64,000 nt of DNA, from NCBI RefSeq assembly GCF_006517175.1, contig NZ_CP041186.1:4615074-4679073 (forward strand). The letters are read 5' to 3'. The notes beneath the pieces were generated by a model. The model was not told the DNA's origin. It ran no database searches and worked only from the letters and a program-made list of their open reading frames with translations. Positions within the stretch are counted from its first letter, which is position 1; every line of letters begins with the position of its first letter. The stretch comes from Persicimonas caeni. GTDB taxonomy: Bacteria > Myxococcota_A > Bradymonadia > Bradymonadales > Bradymonadaceae. The position numbers and the translations under genes are program-made. Below, one piece after another: positions 21,782 to 30,250 of the stretch.

Positions 21782-23053
21782 ATGGAAGACTTTCGCTCGG
21801 TAATCAAGTGGCTCGACGGCCACGACTTTGTCTTCGCAGGCGACACGCCGGTGTGCTCGCACTGCCACCACTACAACTTGTTCATCGACAAGACGATCGA
21901 CGACGCCCTGGGGGTGGGCTCGTCGATCCAGCTTCGCACGGATGCAGCCCGTGAGTTCTTCTTCCAGTTGCTCAGCTCGGTCTTCGCCGAGGCGGGCGTC
22001 GACTCTCCCGACGAGCGATTGAGCTTGGCCGCCGAGATCTTTTCGAATTTCGGCCACGGCAAGATCGACCTGTCGCAGTTGAACGCCGACGGCGGCGAGG
22101 CGATCGGCGAGCATATGCACTATGCGTACACCTGGCTGGAGAAATTCGGTGACACTCAGCAGCGCTATCACCCGGCCGACGCCGTCGCCGGCGGGTTCGC
22201 CGCCGCGGCGCTCGCCTGCGCCCACGACCTGGCGCCCGAAGCGGTCGACGTCCAAGAGACCGAGTGCTTGGTGCTGGGCGACTCGCGCTGCGTCTTCGAG
22301 TTGAGCATCCGAGAGGTCGAGCTGAGCGAGCCGCGCATCCGCGTCGACTACGACAAGATTGCCGAGGTGGTGCCCGAGACCTTCGCCGGCATCCAAGAGG
22401 AGACCGTCGAGAGACTCACAGTGGGTCTCAAGGAGTTTTTGGCGAACGTCTCCGGCGACGAGCGCGGCCTGATCCAGGCCTTCGGCGTCTTCGTCACCAC
22501 CAACCCCTCGAGCCTCTACAACCGAATCTCGTACGAGATGCTCGAGACCCTGCGCCGCGAGCACCCGAGCTTCGTGGCCGTGTCAGCCAGCTTGCTGCGT
22601 GAGGCGGGGCGACTATGCGGCTTCAACACCTTCGGCGGCATCATCGGCTCGCCGGAGTGGGAGGCTCTGACCGGCTCCACCGAGCGTGACATGCTCACCG
22701 TGGCGCTGCACGCGTGCACCATCGCCCGGGGCTTGGGCTTTGGCCGCTGGTCGGTCTCCGACTACGAAGAGGGCAAGATGATCGCCTTCCAGGCTCCCAG
22801 CACCTACGAGGGACCGTACTACAAGATTCGCCACGGCGTCGCCGACGACCCCACGTGCTACCTGTTCGAGGGCGCGTGTGAGGCGGCCGCCCAGCTCGGC
22901 CACGCGGTCGATTGGAGCGAGCAGCCCGACTTCACCCCGGCGTTCTACGAGGACGTCTTCGCCCCGTCGAATAACCCGTGGCGAGCCGAGCAGACCCGAT
23001 GCGCCTGCAAGGGCGATGATCGTTGCGAAGTCGTCGTGACTCGGACCGAGTGA
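21782..23053 (+). CDS. Double V4R (4-vinyl reductase-like) domain protein
   Basis: 423 residues in two related halves. Each half ends with a V4R-type cysteine motif: ETECLVLGDSRC (Cys162, Cys170) and TRCACKGDDRC (Cys407, Cys409, Cys415). An extra CSHCHHYN motif (Cys25, Cys28) lies at the N-terminus. V4R domains bind small hydrophobic ligands or metal and occur in bacteriochlorophyll vinyl reductases and as sensor domains of XylR/DmpR-type regulators. No pigment genes are nearby, so a sensor role with the neighbouring hybrid kinase fits better (inference). AGGAGA precedes the ATG. Confidence 0.75.
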   Translation: MEDFRSVIKWLDGHDFVFAGDTPVCSHCHHYNLFIDKTIDDALGVGSSIQLRTDAAREFFFQLLSSVFAEAGVDSPDERLSLAAEIFSNFGHGKIDLSQLNADGGEAIGEHMHYAYTWLEKFGDTQQRYHPADAVAGGFAAAALACAHDLAPEAVDVQETECLVLGDSRCVFELSIREVELSEPRIRVDYDKIAEVVPETFAGIQEETVERLTVGLKEFLANVSGDERGLIQAFGVFVTTNPSSLYNRISYEMLETLRREHPSFVAVSASLLREAGRLCGFNTFGGIIGSPEWEALTGSTERDMLTVALHACTIARGLGFGRWSVSDYEEGKMIAFQAPSTYEGPYYKIRHGVADDPTCYLFEGACEAAAQLGHAVDWSEQPDFTPAFYEDVFAPSNNPWRAEQTRCACKGDDRCEVVVTRTE

Positions 23054-23061
23054 GGGAATTG

Positions 23062-23409
23062 ATGAGCGAGTCGAAACCCAGCGACAACGAGGACGTCGAA
23101 CTGCTCAACCTGAGGCTGGAGCAATCGTGTGTCGACAACTTGTTGTGGAGGGTCGATCTGCCCGACGAGGTCGACCTCGCCGCTCTTGGCGAGGCCCTCG
23201 CAGGGCTCGGTTGCCGCGAGAAGGGCGAAGCGTCGGTGTTGCCGGTCTTCGTCACGTTCACCGAGGACGAGCACCGCATCATGATCGTCGAGACGACCCG
23301 GCGCACCCAACTGCGGGTGCACTACCTGACGCCTAAAGGCGAGCGAGTCGCCGCCGCCGAGGGCATCGCCGAACTCTTGGCGCAGGCATGTGAGGACGCC
23401 TGCGCCTGA
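23062..23409 (+). CDS. Small protein, function unknown, in the V4R operon
   Basis: 115 residues from an ATG with GAGGG upstream, starting 8 bases after the V4R stop codon. It is a soluble alpha/beta protein: an acidic N-terminus, RLEQSCVDNLLWRVDLP, a predicted strand pair (PVFVTFTEDEHRIMIVETT) and a C-terminal helix (EGIAELLAQACEDAC). I recognise no family. The close spacing indicates co-expression with the V4R protein. Confidence 0.7.
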   Translation: MSESKPSDNEDVELLNLRLEQSCVDNLLWRVDLPDEVDLAALGEALAGLGCREKGEASVLPVFVTFTEDEHRIMIVETTRRTQLRVHYLTPKGERVAAAEGIAELLAQACEDACA

Positions 23410-23413
23410 GGGC

Positions 23414-24529
23414 TCACGGAATGCGCACGACCTCGGTGGAGAAGGCGCCCGTGGCCGGGTTGGCCTCGACCTTGACGTAGTGACGGCCGATATCGTCGAA
23501 GCGCTCGGGGATGGCTCCGCCGCCGCCGGTGATGAGCGCCGGGACGCCCGTGTGGGAGTACTCGTAAAACGAGTGGACGTGGCCGTAGACGGCCAGGTCG
23601 ACGTCGTGGTCGGCGAGCCGATTCGTCAGCTTGTTGGCCTCCGCGCGGCTGGCGAACGCGCCGTTTCGCTGGCCGACCGGGTCGAGCGGCGGGATATGCA
23701 TGAACACCGCGTGTAGCCCGTCGGCGCCGGCGTCGAGCCAACCTTCGAGCCAATCATACACCAACGGGGCCAGCGTGGCGCTCGCCGAGTCGAGCAGCGT
23801 GAAGCGCGCGCCGCGGAAGGTGAAGCTGAAGTTGCCGCGGCCGAAGCGCTCGCGAAACTCCGACTCGCTGTAGCCCAACTCGTGGTTGCCCAGCGTGGCG
23901 AAGCACGGGATCGGCAGCTCCTTGAGCTCACGCTCGAAGCGCTCGAGCTCTTCGGGCGTCCCCTGTTCGGTCAAATCGCCGCTGATCAAGCAGAAGCGAA
24001 GCTCGGGGTCGCTCCCCATGCGGTCGTAGATATCTTGGACCTCGTAGATATGGTCTTGGATATCGGCGAAGACCGAGAAATGCCACGGGCTCAGGTCGCC
24101 GGCGTCGGGCGGGGCGAGCGTGAGCGTGTAGGACTCGCCGGGCGTCAGATTCTCGAGGCGAAAGATGCGCTCGGTGGGGAATTCGCCGGTGCTTGTCTGG
24201 ACCGTCGTCTCTAGCTCATTGGGTGAGGTTGCGGTGAGCTGGAGGTCCGAGAGGGTGTTCTCGACGCGGATCTCCCAGGCGGTCGTGTCCGCAGGCTCGA
24301 GCTCGATCGACAGCGTCGGCGCCTGCGCCCACAGGACGACGTTGCCCGGCGCGAAGCTGCGCACGTTGGCCAGACCGTCTTCGACCGTGATCGAGGCGTC
24401 GCCTGCCTTCGCCTTGCCGATATGCCGGTCGAGCTCGGCGCGGTCGTCAGCCACGTCCAAACATCCGGTGGTCGCGACCACGCTCGTCATTGTCAGCAAT
24501 ATGAGAACTGTCAGCGCTGCGTTCTTCAT
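23414..24529 (-). CDS. Metallophosphoesterase lipoprotein
   Basis: 371 residues. Lipobox TTGC (Cys23), then a fibronectin-like beta domain (about 45-150; LENLTPGESYTLTL). A calcineurin-type phosphoesterase domain follows: FADIQDH, SGDLTEQG, GNHELGY, FMHIPP, GHVHSFYE. The first metal motif is normally D-x-H; here it reads D-I-Q, so one metal ligand differs. The layout resembles purple acid phosphatase-like secreted enzymes. The start overlaps the upstream gene's stop by 4 bases (ATGA) with GGAGGG ahead, so the two are coupled. Substrate unknown. Confidence 0.85.
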   Translation of the reverse strand: MKNAALTVLILLTMTSVVATTGCLDVADDRAELDRHIGKAKAGDASITVEDGLANVRSFAPGNVVLWAQAPTLSIELEPADTTAWEIRVENTLSDLQLTATSPNELETTVQTSTGEFPTERIFRLENLTPGESYTLTLAPPDAGDLSPWHFSVFADIQDHIYEVQDIYDRMGSDPELRFCLISGDLTEQGTPEELERFERELKELPIPCFATLGNHELGYSESEFRERFGRGNFSFTFRGARFTLLDSASATLAPLVYDWLEGWLDAGADGLHAVFMHIPPLDPVGQRNGAFASRAEANKLTNRLADHDVDLAVYGHVHSFYEYSHTGVPALITGGGGAIPERFDDIGRHYVKVEANPATGAFSTEVVRIP

Positions 24530-25692
24530 CGCGACCCTCCCGGTCGATAGACCACGTCGAGCCCGGCGACGTAGGCCGAGCCTGCTTCAAAGCCGATTTG
24601 GATGCCCCACGGCGCGGCGATGGACTTGGTCAGCCGCGCGCCCATGCTGCCCGGTGCGCCGCTGCCCAGGCCGGTGAGCTTGCCGCCGCCTGCGAAGCCG
24701 TCGTGGCGGTGGTCATAAAAGATCTCGAACTCGCCGTAGCCCGTGGCGCTGCGCCCCAGATACATGCCGATGCTCGCGTCGAAGAGCAGCAGGCTCCATG
24801 CGTCGTCTTCGTGCTCTTCGTGAGCGTATTGCGACAGGCCGTAGCCAAACGCGGCCTCGACGAACGAGCCGCGCAGCGCCTCGGCGTAGTTGTGCAGGTC
24901 GAGGCGGCCGCGCACGAGCGCCTCACCGGTGATTTCGGCGAAATCGTAGGTCGAGTAGTCGTGGTAGATGAGGCCGAACTCGGCGTCCAAAAACGAGCCG
25001 TCGGCGGCTGCCTCGTCGGGCAGTGGCCCCATAAAGCGCCAGCTCGCCTGGGCACGCGCCCGCCAGTTGGCGTCGTCGACGCCAAACCAGCCGTCGCCGC
25101 GCAGCCCCAGGCGTGGCAGGCCTACAGCCGACAGGCGTCCGGCCGCCCCGGCGTGGACGAAGTGATTGAACTCGAAGGTCGGGTTGTAGACGTACTGGTA
25201 GCCGACCGACGCCGCCAGCGGCGGGCGCTCGAGCTCGGGCAGCCCGAAGCCGTCGCCGGTCGCCGACACCCCGTAGATGTCGGCGAGCCACGAGAAGAAA
25301 AAGGTCGTGCCGCCCAACGCCGTGATGCCCACAAGCGGGGTGATCGTCTCGTCGGCCGCCCCGGTGACCACCAGTCCGCCGATGCCGCCGACGAGGAGCC
25401 CTACGCCCGCCAGCTCCGCGCCCAGAAGCTTCCAGCCGGTCTCGGAGTCTCCGGCGACGAAGTGGCCGGCGCCGTGGACCACAAAGCCGGGTACCGCGGC
25501 CACGGCGATGGCCAGAGGCTCGACCTCGTCGGGCTCGTCGGGCTCGCCTGGCTCAGCAGCGACAGCGGCCGGCGCCTCCTCGGCGAGCGCCGGGGCCGCA
25601 GGGCTCATCGCCGCGATGAAGCACACCAGCACGAACACAGCCAAGCGGTGTCTGTAGAATCGGTCGTTCATACACTCATTCATTAAGTTCAT
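24526..25692 (-). CDS. Exported outer-membrane-type protein, function unknown
   Basis: 388 residues from MNLMNECMNDRF (AAGAAAGG upstream; ATGs at 25683 and 25671 are alternatives). A signal peptide ends around APALAEE. An acidic linker (EPDEPDEVEP) and one or two glycine-rich hydrophobic stretches follow (HFVAGDSETGWKLLGAELAG, similar to membrane-anchored outer membrane proteins). The remaining 250 residues have alternating aromatic strands compatible with a beta barrel. It is translationally coupled to the phosphoesterase gene. The frame continues 50 codons upstream, but that part lacks a signal. Confidence 0.6.
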   Translation of the reverse strand: MNLMNECMNDRFYRHRLAVFVLVCFIAAMSPAAPALAEEAPAAVAAEPGEPDEPDEVEPLAIAVAAVPGFVVHGAGHFVAGDSETGWKLLGAELAGVGLLVGGIGGLVVTGAADETITPLVGITALGGTTFFFSWLADIYGVSATGDGFGLPELERPPLAASVGYQYVYNPTFEFNHFVHAGAAGRLSAVGLPRLGLRGDGWFGVDDANWRARAQASWRFMGPLPDEAAADGSFLDAEFGLIYHDYSTYDFAEITGEALVRGRLDLHNYAEALRGSFVEAAFGYGLSQYAHEEHEDDAWSLLLFDASIGMYLGRSATGYGEFEIFYDHRHDGFAGGGKLTGLGSGAPGSMGARLTKSIAAPWGIQIGFEAGSAYVAGLDVVYRPGGSR

Positions 25693-25789
25693 CGGGCCTT
25701 TCTTAACGAACCGCCGCGCAACAGCAAAGCCTACGCGTATACCTTTGAGATGCACGCTGCGAGCAACCGGTGCATCACGGAGGCACGTC

Positions 25790-26185
25790 ATGGACAAATC
25801 ACCCTCGCTCTTCAAACGTGTGCTGCGCCCGCTGTTAATCAACGAGGTCGAGACGGGAAAGTCGGTCTGGTACCCCGAGCTGCAGCCGCGCGTCTACGAC
25901 CGCGACCCCGAAGAGGTCTTCGACGCGGTGTGCGCGGTCGTAGACCGCCACCCGCGCTGGGCGCCCGAGAGCGACAACCCCGAGCAGATGCGCCTCGACG
26001 TCGAGGTGCGCACGAAGGTCGTCGGGTTCGTCGACGATATGGTCATCTGGGTGCAGCCCACCGACGACGGCCGGGCGGAGGTGACCGCGAGGAGTGCGTC
26101 GCGCATCGGGCAGGGCGACCTGGGGCAAAACGCGCGGACGATTCGCGAGTTGCTCGAGGGGGTTGATGAGTATTTGAAGGCATGA
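25790..26185 (+). CDS. DUF1499-family protein
   Basis: 131 residues from an ATG with GGAGG upstream. The order VYDRDPEEVFDAVCAVVDRHPRW, then FVDDMVIWVQP, then ARSASRIGQGDLGQNARTIR matches DUF1499, in which the last block (S-R-x-G-x-x-D-x-G-x-N) is most conserved. The biochemical role of the family is unknown. A terminator-like hairpin follows 15 bases after the stop. Confidence 0.8.
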   Translation: MDKSPSLFKRVLRPLLINEVETGKSVWYPELQPRVYDRDPEEVFDAVCAVVDRHPRWAPESDNPEQMRLDVEVRTKVVGFVDDMVIWVQPTDDGRAEVTARSASRIGQGDLGQNARTIRELLEGVDEYLKA

Positions 26186-26200
26186 ACCACGTGCCAAAAC

Positions 26201-26242
26201 GCCAACACCCCGTGCACCTGTCTGGTGACACGGGGTGTTGGC
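26201..26242. terminator. Bidirectional hairpin between convergent genes
   Basis: Perfect 14-bp inverted repeat: GCCAACACCCCGTG (26201-26214) pairs with CACGGGGTGTTGGC (26229-26242), with a 14-base loop. On the minus strand it is followed by GTTTTGGC, a short T run, so it terminates the DUF892 transcript best and probably also stops the DUF1499 transcript. Confidence 0.75.
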
Positions 26243-26302
26243 TGTAGGGCCTGCAATTTCCATGTGGCGTGAGCCTCTTCACGCCTCATCATCTACATCT
26301 GA

Positions 26303-26854
26303 TCATGCACGCGGCCTGGGCGGCTCGCGGCGGCTCTCCGGGCCGGGTTTGCTCGGCTCGTGAACGCTGACGCCCATGCGACTCAGGTGGTCGCGGGTGA
26401 TCGCGCCGACGTTGTTCTCGAGCCATTCGGCCATGCGCTCCTCTTCGACGAGGATTTCCTCGCACACCCGGCGAATCTCGGGTTCGTTATACGCCTCCGC
26501 CGCTGCGATGAGCGACTTGTACGAGGCGATCTCCATCGACTCGAACGCGTAGTTGCTGATGGCCGCTTTGACCAGCTCATCGTCGGCCCCGGCGGCGCCC
26601 AGCGCTTGCATGGTGCCGCTGAACTTGCCGACCATTTCCTTGAGCACCGAGGTGTCTCCGCCGAGCTTGTTGATGCAGTCCTCCAGCCGGGTCTGCTGGC
26701 GGCGGGTCTCCTCGAGGTGGTCGGCGATGCGCCGGTGGACCTCCGGATGGTCCTTGACCCGTTTGACTTGCTTTTCGAGAATCGATTCGGCTGACGACTC
26801 CATGGCGTGCGCGTCGCGCAGCCACTTCAACAGCATGTTCTTGTCTTTGGCCAT
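26303..26854 (-). CDS. DUF892 (YciE/YciF-like) ferritin-like protein
   Basis: 183 residues, strongly helical, with the DUF892 order: WLRDAHAMESSAESILEKQ, HLEETRRQQTRLE, LEDCINKLGGD, SNYAFESMEIASYKSLI, ILVEEERMAEWLE. The Glu and His residues in these helices match the di-iron positions of ferritin-like bundles. Family members respond to stress. AAGGAGGA lies just before the ATG. The C-terminal 20 residues are Pro/Arg-rich and outside the domain. Confidence 0.8.
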   Translation of the reverse strand: MAKDKNMLLKWLRDAHAMESSAESILEKQVKRVKDHPEVHRRIADHLEETRRQQTRLEDCINKLGGDTSVLKEMVGKFSGTMQALGAAGADDELVKAAISNYAFESMEIASYKSLIAAAEAYNEPEIRRVCEEILVEEERMAEWLENNVGAITRDHLSRMGVSVHEPSKPGPESRREPPRPRA

Positions 26855-27006
26855 ACTTCCTCCTTATCGACTTGGTAGAACGCGGGCCTCGACATTGCAG
26901 AGTGCAGCCGGAAGGCCCGATCGTTTGCCGCGCATGTGGGGAAGAGTCCCCATGACACGTCGGTTTGAATGCTGGACACCTCAGCGATCTCGACAAGGGT
27001 TGCCAA

Positions 27007-27882
27007 ATGGTTGGGAAGCAAAAGGAAACGCGTGCATGGCTGCCAGGCGTGGAATCAGATCTGAGCGAGCTGCCCGCTCTGGTCGACCTGCTCGACGAGT
27101 TGCGGGTCACGGTGATCACCGGAGCCGGCTGTAGCACCGAGTCGGGCATCCCCGACTACCGCGGGCCGAAGACCCGGCAAAAGACGCGCAATCCGATCCA
27201 ATATCGCGAGTTCGTGACCACCGAAGCGGCAAGGCGCCGCTACTGGGCGCGCTCGATGGTTGGCTGGCCGCGGTTTCGCCGCGCCGAGCCCAATGAGGCC
27301 CACCGGGCCATCCGAGAGCTTGAAGAGGCGGGCGTGTTGCGCGGCGTGATCACCCAGAACGTCGACCGGCTGCACCACCAAGCCGGCAGCCGGCGCGTCG
27401 TCGAGCTGCACGGCGCCCTCGCCGAGGTGCGCTGCCTGGAGTGCGACGCCATCGAGCCGCGCGACGACCTGCAGGAGCGCCTGACCCGCCTCAACCCCGA
27501 GTGGGGCTCACGCCACGCCACCGAACTCGCCCCCGACGGCGACGCCGAGTTGCCCACCGCCATCCCCGACGATTTCGTGATCCCGGCGTGCACGCAGTGC
27601 AGCGGCGTGCTCAAGCCCAACGTGGTCTTCTTCGGCGAAAACGTCCCCAAGCCGACGGTCACCGACGCCTGGCGCCTCGTCGACGAGGCCGACGCCCTGC
27701 TGGTCGTCGGCTCGTCGCTGACGGTCTACTCGGCGTTTCGCTTCGTGCGCGGCGCCGCCAAAAAGCGTTTGCCGCTGGGGATCGTCAACCTCGGCGAGAC
27801 CCGCGGCGACGAGCACGCCTGGGTGCGCGTCGAGGCCCGCGCCGGCTTGGTGATGCCGCGACTTGTCGAGGCGTTGGGGTAG
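27007..27882 (+). CDS. Sirtuin-type NAD-dependent protein deacylase
   Basis: 291 residues. Landmarks: [15 protein letters not shown] (NAD binding), [12 protein letters not shown], catalytic His in VELHG, zinc cysteines in CLEC and CTQC, then GSSLTVYSA and NLGETRGD. It removes acyl groups from lysines using NAD+. The segment between the two Cys pairs is longer than in CobB, as in class II (SIRT4-like) sirtuins. The ATG at 27007 has AAGGG upstream; an upstream TTG at 26965 is less likely. Confidence 0.92.
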   Translation: MVGKQKETRAWLPGVESDLSELPALVDLLDELRVTVITGAGCSTESGIPDYRGPKTRQKTRNPIQYREFVTTEAARRRYWARSMVGWPRFRRAEPNEAHRAIRELEEAGVLRGVITQNVDRLHHQAGSRRVVELHGALAEVRCLECDAIEPRDDLQERLTRLNPEWGSRHATELAPDGDAELPTAIPDDFVIPACTQCSGVLKPNVVFFGENVPKPTVTDAWRLVDEADALLVVGSSLTVYSAFRFVRGAAKKRLPLGIVNLGETRGDEHAWVRVEARAGLVMPRLVEALG

Positions 27883-27894
27883 TTGAGATTTGAG

Positions 27895-28065
27895 GCGCTT
27901 CCAGGATCGAGATTTGAGGCGCCTCGGTTACAGAAGCGCCTGCTACATAAGCAATTAAGGACATAGGGGTTGCGTATCGGAACGTGGTCGCAACTCGCAG
28001 CCCCTATGTCCTTAATTGTATATTTAGAGGGCGTTGCTTATCGGCAAGGCGTTCAATATCCGACG
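27895..28065. repeat. REP-like element without transposase (solo copy)
   Basis: Two 32-base arms, 27943-27974 and 27996-28027, form an imperfect inverted repeat around a 21-base spacer. The flanks (GAGGCGCCTCGG to the left, AGGGCGTTGCTTATCGG to the right) match the internal parts of the element at 31.2 and 32.1 kb. Read on the minus strand, the order is right half, spacer, left half: the same order as around the transposase gene at 31.4 kb, with the gene replaced by 21 bases. Confidence 0.85.
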
Positions 28066-28080
28066 AATCGCCCCCAGGAT

Positions 28081-29178
28081 TTACAACGCCTCACGCTCTT
28101 TGTCCGCCGCCTCGCCCTCTTCGACCACAAACGTCTCGTAGCCCAGAATCGTGCCGTCTTTGACGGCCGTCTCCACCCGCCATCTGCCCGGCTGCACGTG
28201 GCGTTTGCGGGACCACATGCGCCAACCGTCCTGGCGGCCGCCGCGCATGTGGAAGGGGATGGCGTCAGTCTGGGTCCACTCGCCGTCGACCTCGCGGTAC
28301 CAGCGGTGCTCCATGTCGACTTCGACGTCGTCGGGCGCAAAGATCGCGGTGAGCACGGCGACGTGCTCGCCGGGCTCCCACACCACGGTGGGGGCGCGGA
28401 GGCCCAGGTCGACGAGCCAATTCTGCTCGTCGACCATCGCGGTGTACTCGCCGTCGGTCTTTTGGAAATCGGTGCCGATGAGCGTGTGCTTCATAACCAG
28501 CGGTACCGGCGGCACCAGCCCGAAGACGTACAACCCCACCACGAACGCCGCCGCGCCGGTGGCCGAGTAGACCGTGCGGTAGGGCTGGCGGGCCAGCCGA
28601 CACAGGCCCCAGATGAGCCCCACGGCGGCGGCCGAGCTCAGGTAAAACCACCACGGCGAGATGCTCTTGGCGATGTGCGGGACCACGAAGTTGAGCAGCA
28701 TCACCAGGCTGACGCAGTAGATCGCCCACAAGAGATGGCGCTGCTTTTCGTCCCAGTGGGCGAACTCGTTGAAGACCATCGCCGCGAAGAGGCCCATCAC
28801 GGTCAGCAGCGTGAACCATTCGCCGGCGCTTCGGAAATAGACCACCACCAGCGCGCTGAAGAGCGAGCCCAGACAGAAGTTGAGCCCGAAGCCGAGCCAG
28901 CGCACCCACTTGGCGGTCTGCTCATCGTCGGCCCGGCCCTCGTCGTCGGTGATGGCGACGTAGGGCTGAGCGACCAGGCACGCGGCCACGCCCAGCGCGT
29001 AGAAGCCGACCACGATCAGGTTCGTGGTGGTGACGACCCGGCCCAGGGTGAGCACGTCGAACAGGAAACCGCCCACGAAGAACGCCACCGGGAACCACGG
29101 GCGCCACTTTTCGGCGCGCGCCCGCAGCTCCCAGCGTTCATCGAGGCGGTCGAAATGCTGGCGGAGAGCTTCTTTCAT
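28081..29178 (-). CDS. Multi-pass membrane protein with DUF2914 domain
   Basis: 365 residues. Five to seven membrane helices lie between about residues 28 and 230. The C-terminal soluble part has the DUF2914 layout: HRWYREVDGEWTQ, GWRMWSRKRHVQPGRWRVE, DGTILGYETFVV. The family is common in proteobacterial inner membranes and its function is unknown. It lies next to the REP-like solo element, whose right flank ends 15 bases before the stop codon. Confidence 0.75.
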   Translation of the reverse strand: MKEALRQHFDRLDERWELRARAEKWRPWFPVAFFVGGFLFDVLTLGRVVTTTNLIVVGFYALGVAACLVAQPYVAITDDEGRADDEQTAKWVRWLGFGLNFCLGSLFSALVVVYFRSAGEWFTLLTVMGLFAAMVFNEFAHWDEKQRHLLWAIYCVSLVMLLNFVVPHIAKSISPWWFYLSSAAAVGLIWGLCRLARQPYRTVYSATGAAAFVVGLYVFGLVPPVPLVMKHTLIGTDFQKTDGEYTAMVDEQNWLVDLGLRAPTVVWEPGEHVAVLTAIFAPDDVEVDMEHRWYREVDGEWTQTDAIPFHMRGGRQDGWRMWSRKRHVQPGRWRVETAVKDGTILGYETFVVEEGEAADKEREAL

Positions 29179-29201
29179 CGACTCGTCATTTCATCTGTTC
29201 G

Positions 29202-30011
29202 TTACTGGGCATCTGACTCCGTGGGGCAACTCACGGCGTCGGCGTCATCGGCTTCGCTCGCGTCGAGTTGGACATTCTCATTCTTGTCGCTGAACTCGAA
29301 GTTGCCGCTGCACACGGTGGTCTCATGCTCGGCGCGAAAGTCTTTCTGCACGTAGTTGCCGATCAGGGTGGTGTCCTGCGCGTCGGCATATCCGGCTTTC
29401 AAGTCGCCGAAGACGATGCAGTTGGTGACCATGTTGCCGTTGCCCTTGATGTGCAGGTTGCCCTCGATGACGCAGTTGGTGAGGCGGCCGTCGTTGCCCT
29501 CGAGGTCGACGCTGCCCTCGATACGCACCCCGCGAATGGCGGCGTTGTTGCCGATCACTTTGACGTTGCCGCGCACGACCGAGACGTCTTCGCCCTGGCC
29601 GTAGAGCACGCCGTCGTTGCCCTTGAACTCGACGTTGTCGGTGATGTCGGCGCCGTCGTCTTTTCCATCTAACACGACCACCGTGCCATCTTCATCCGAC
29701 TTGATGCTGCCTTTGTGCTCGTCGTGGGTGATCTCGTCGCCCGGATAGCAGACGGTATCGACGTATTCTCCGCTGTCGTCGACGATGACGTCGACGCGCG
29801 CATCGTCGCCGCATTCGTCTTGCGGGCTGACGCATTGCGAGCCGATCTCGATGCAGTCGTCGCCGGTGGGCGTGTCGTAGATCGCCGTCTCGCCGTTGCC
29901 GGTGACCACGGTCTGGCCGACGCCGGCGGGGCGTGCGGTGCCGGTGTCATCGCCGCAACCGGCGCCCACGACCAACAGAATCGCCATGCCAATCAAGTAT
30001 CGCATTTTCAT
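29202..30011 (-). CDS. DUF3060-like beta-helix lipoprotein
   Basis: 269 residues from the ATG at 30011 (GGAG 7 bases upstream; the ATG at 30029 has no such site). Lipobox VGAGC, a short acidic region with CIEIGSQC and CGDD, then from about residue 125 repeated strands of N-[GD]-x-hydrophobic type (FKGNDGVLYG, VIGNNAAIRG, LEGNDGRLTN, IKGNGNMVTN). These suggest a right-handed parallel beta-helix as in DUF3060 proteins. Probably periplasmic or surface bound. Function unknown. Confidence 0.7.
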   Translation of the reverse strand: MKMRYLIGMAILLVVGAGCGDDTGTARPAGVGQTVVTGNGETAIYDTPTGDDCIEIGSQCVSPQDECGDDARVDVIVDDSGEYVDTVCYPGDEITHDEHKGSIKSDEDGTVVVLDGKDDGADITDNVEFKGNDGVLYGQGEDVSVVRGNVKVIGNNAAIRGVRIEGSVDLEGNDGRLTNCVIEGNLHIKGNGNMVTNCIVFGDLKAGYADAQDTTLIGNYVQKDFRAEHETTVCSGNFEFSDKNENVQLDASEADDADAVSCPTESDAQ

Positions 30012-30250
30012 TTTCTCGCTCCACGTCATCAGGTAGACCAGCGGTGTACTCTCTACATGTTGAAGAGTACGCTTGAATCGCTCTCTTAATCAACTCAGGC
30101 GCGTCTTTTCCGTACTCTCGATGAGAACACCCTCCCTCATATCGAGCCTGCAGAGTACACTGACGCTCGCGCGTCCATTGCGGCAACCGCCTCGATGCTA
30201 TACCGACGAATGGGCCCGTTCACCTATTCAACCTCCACCCTGTTGTTCCC

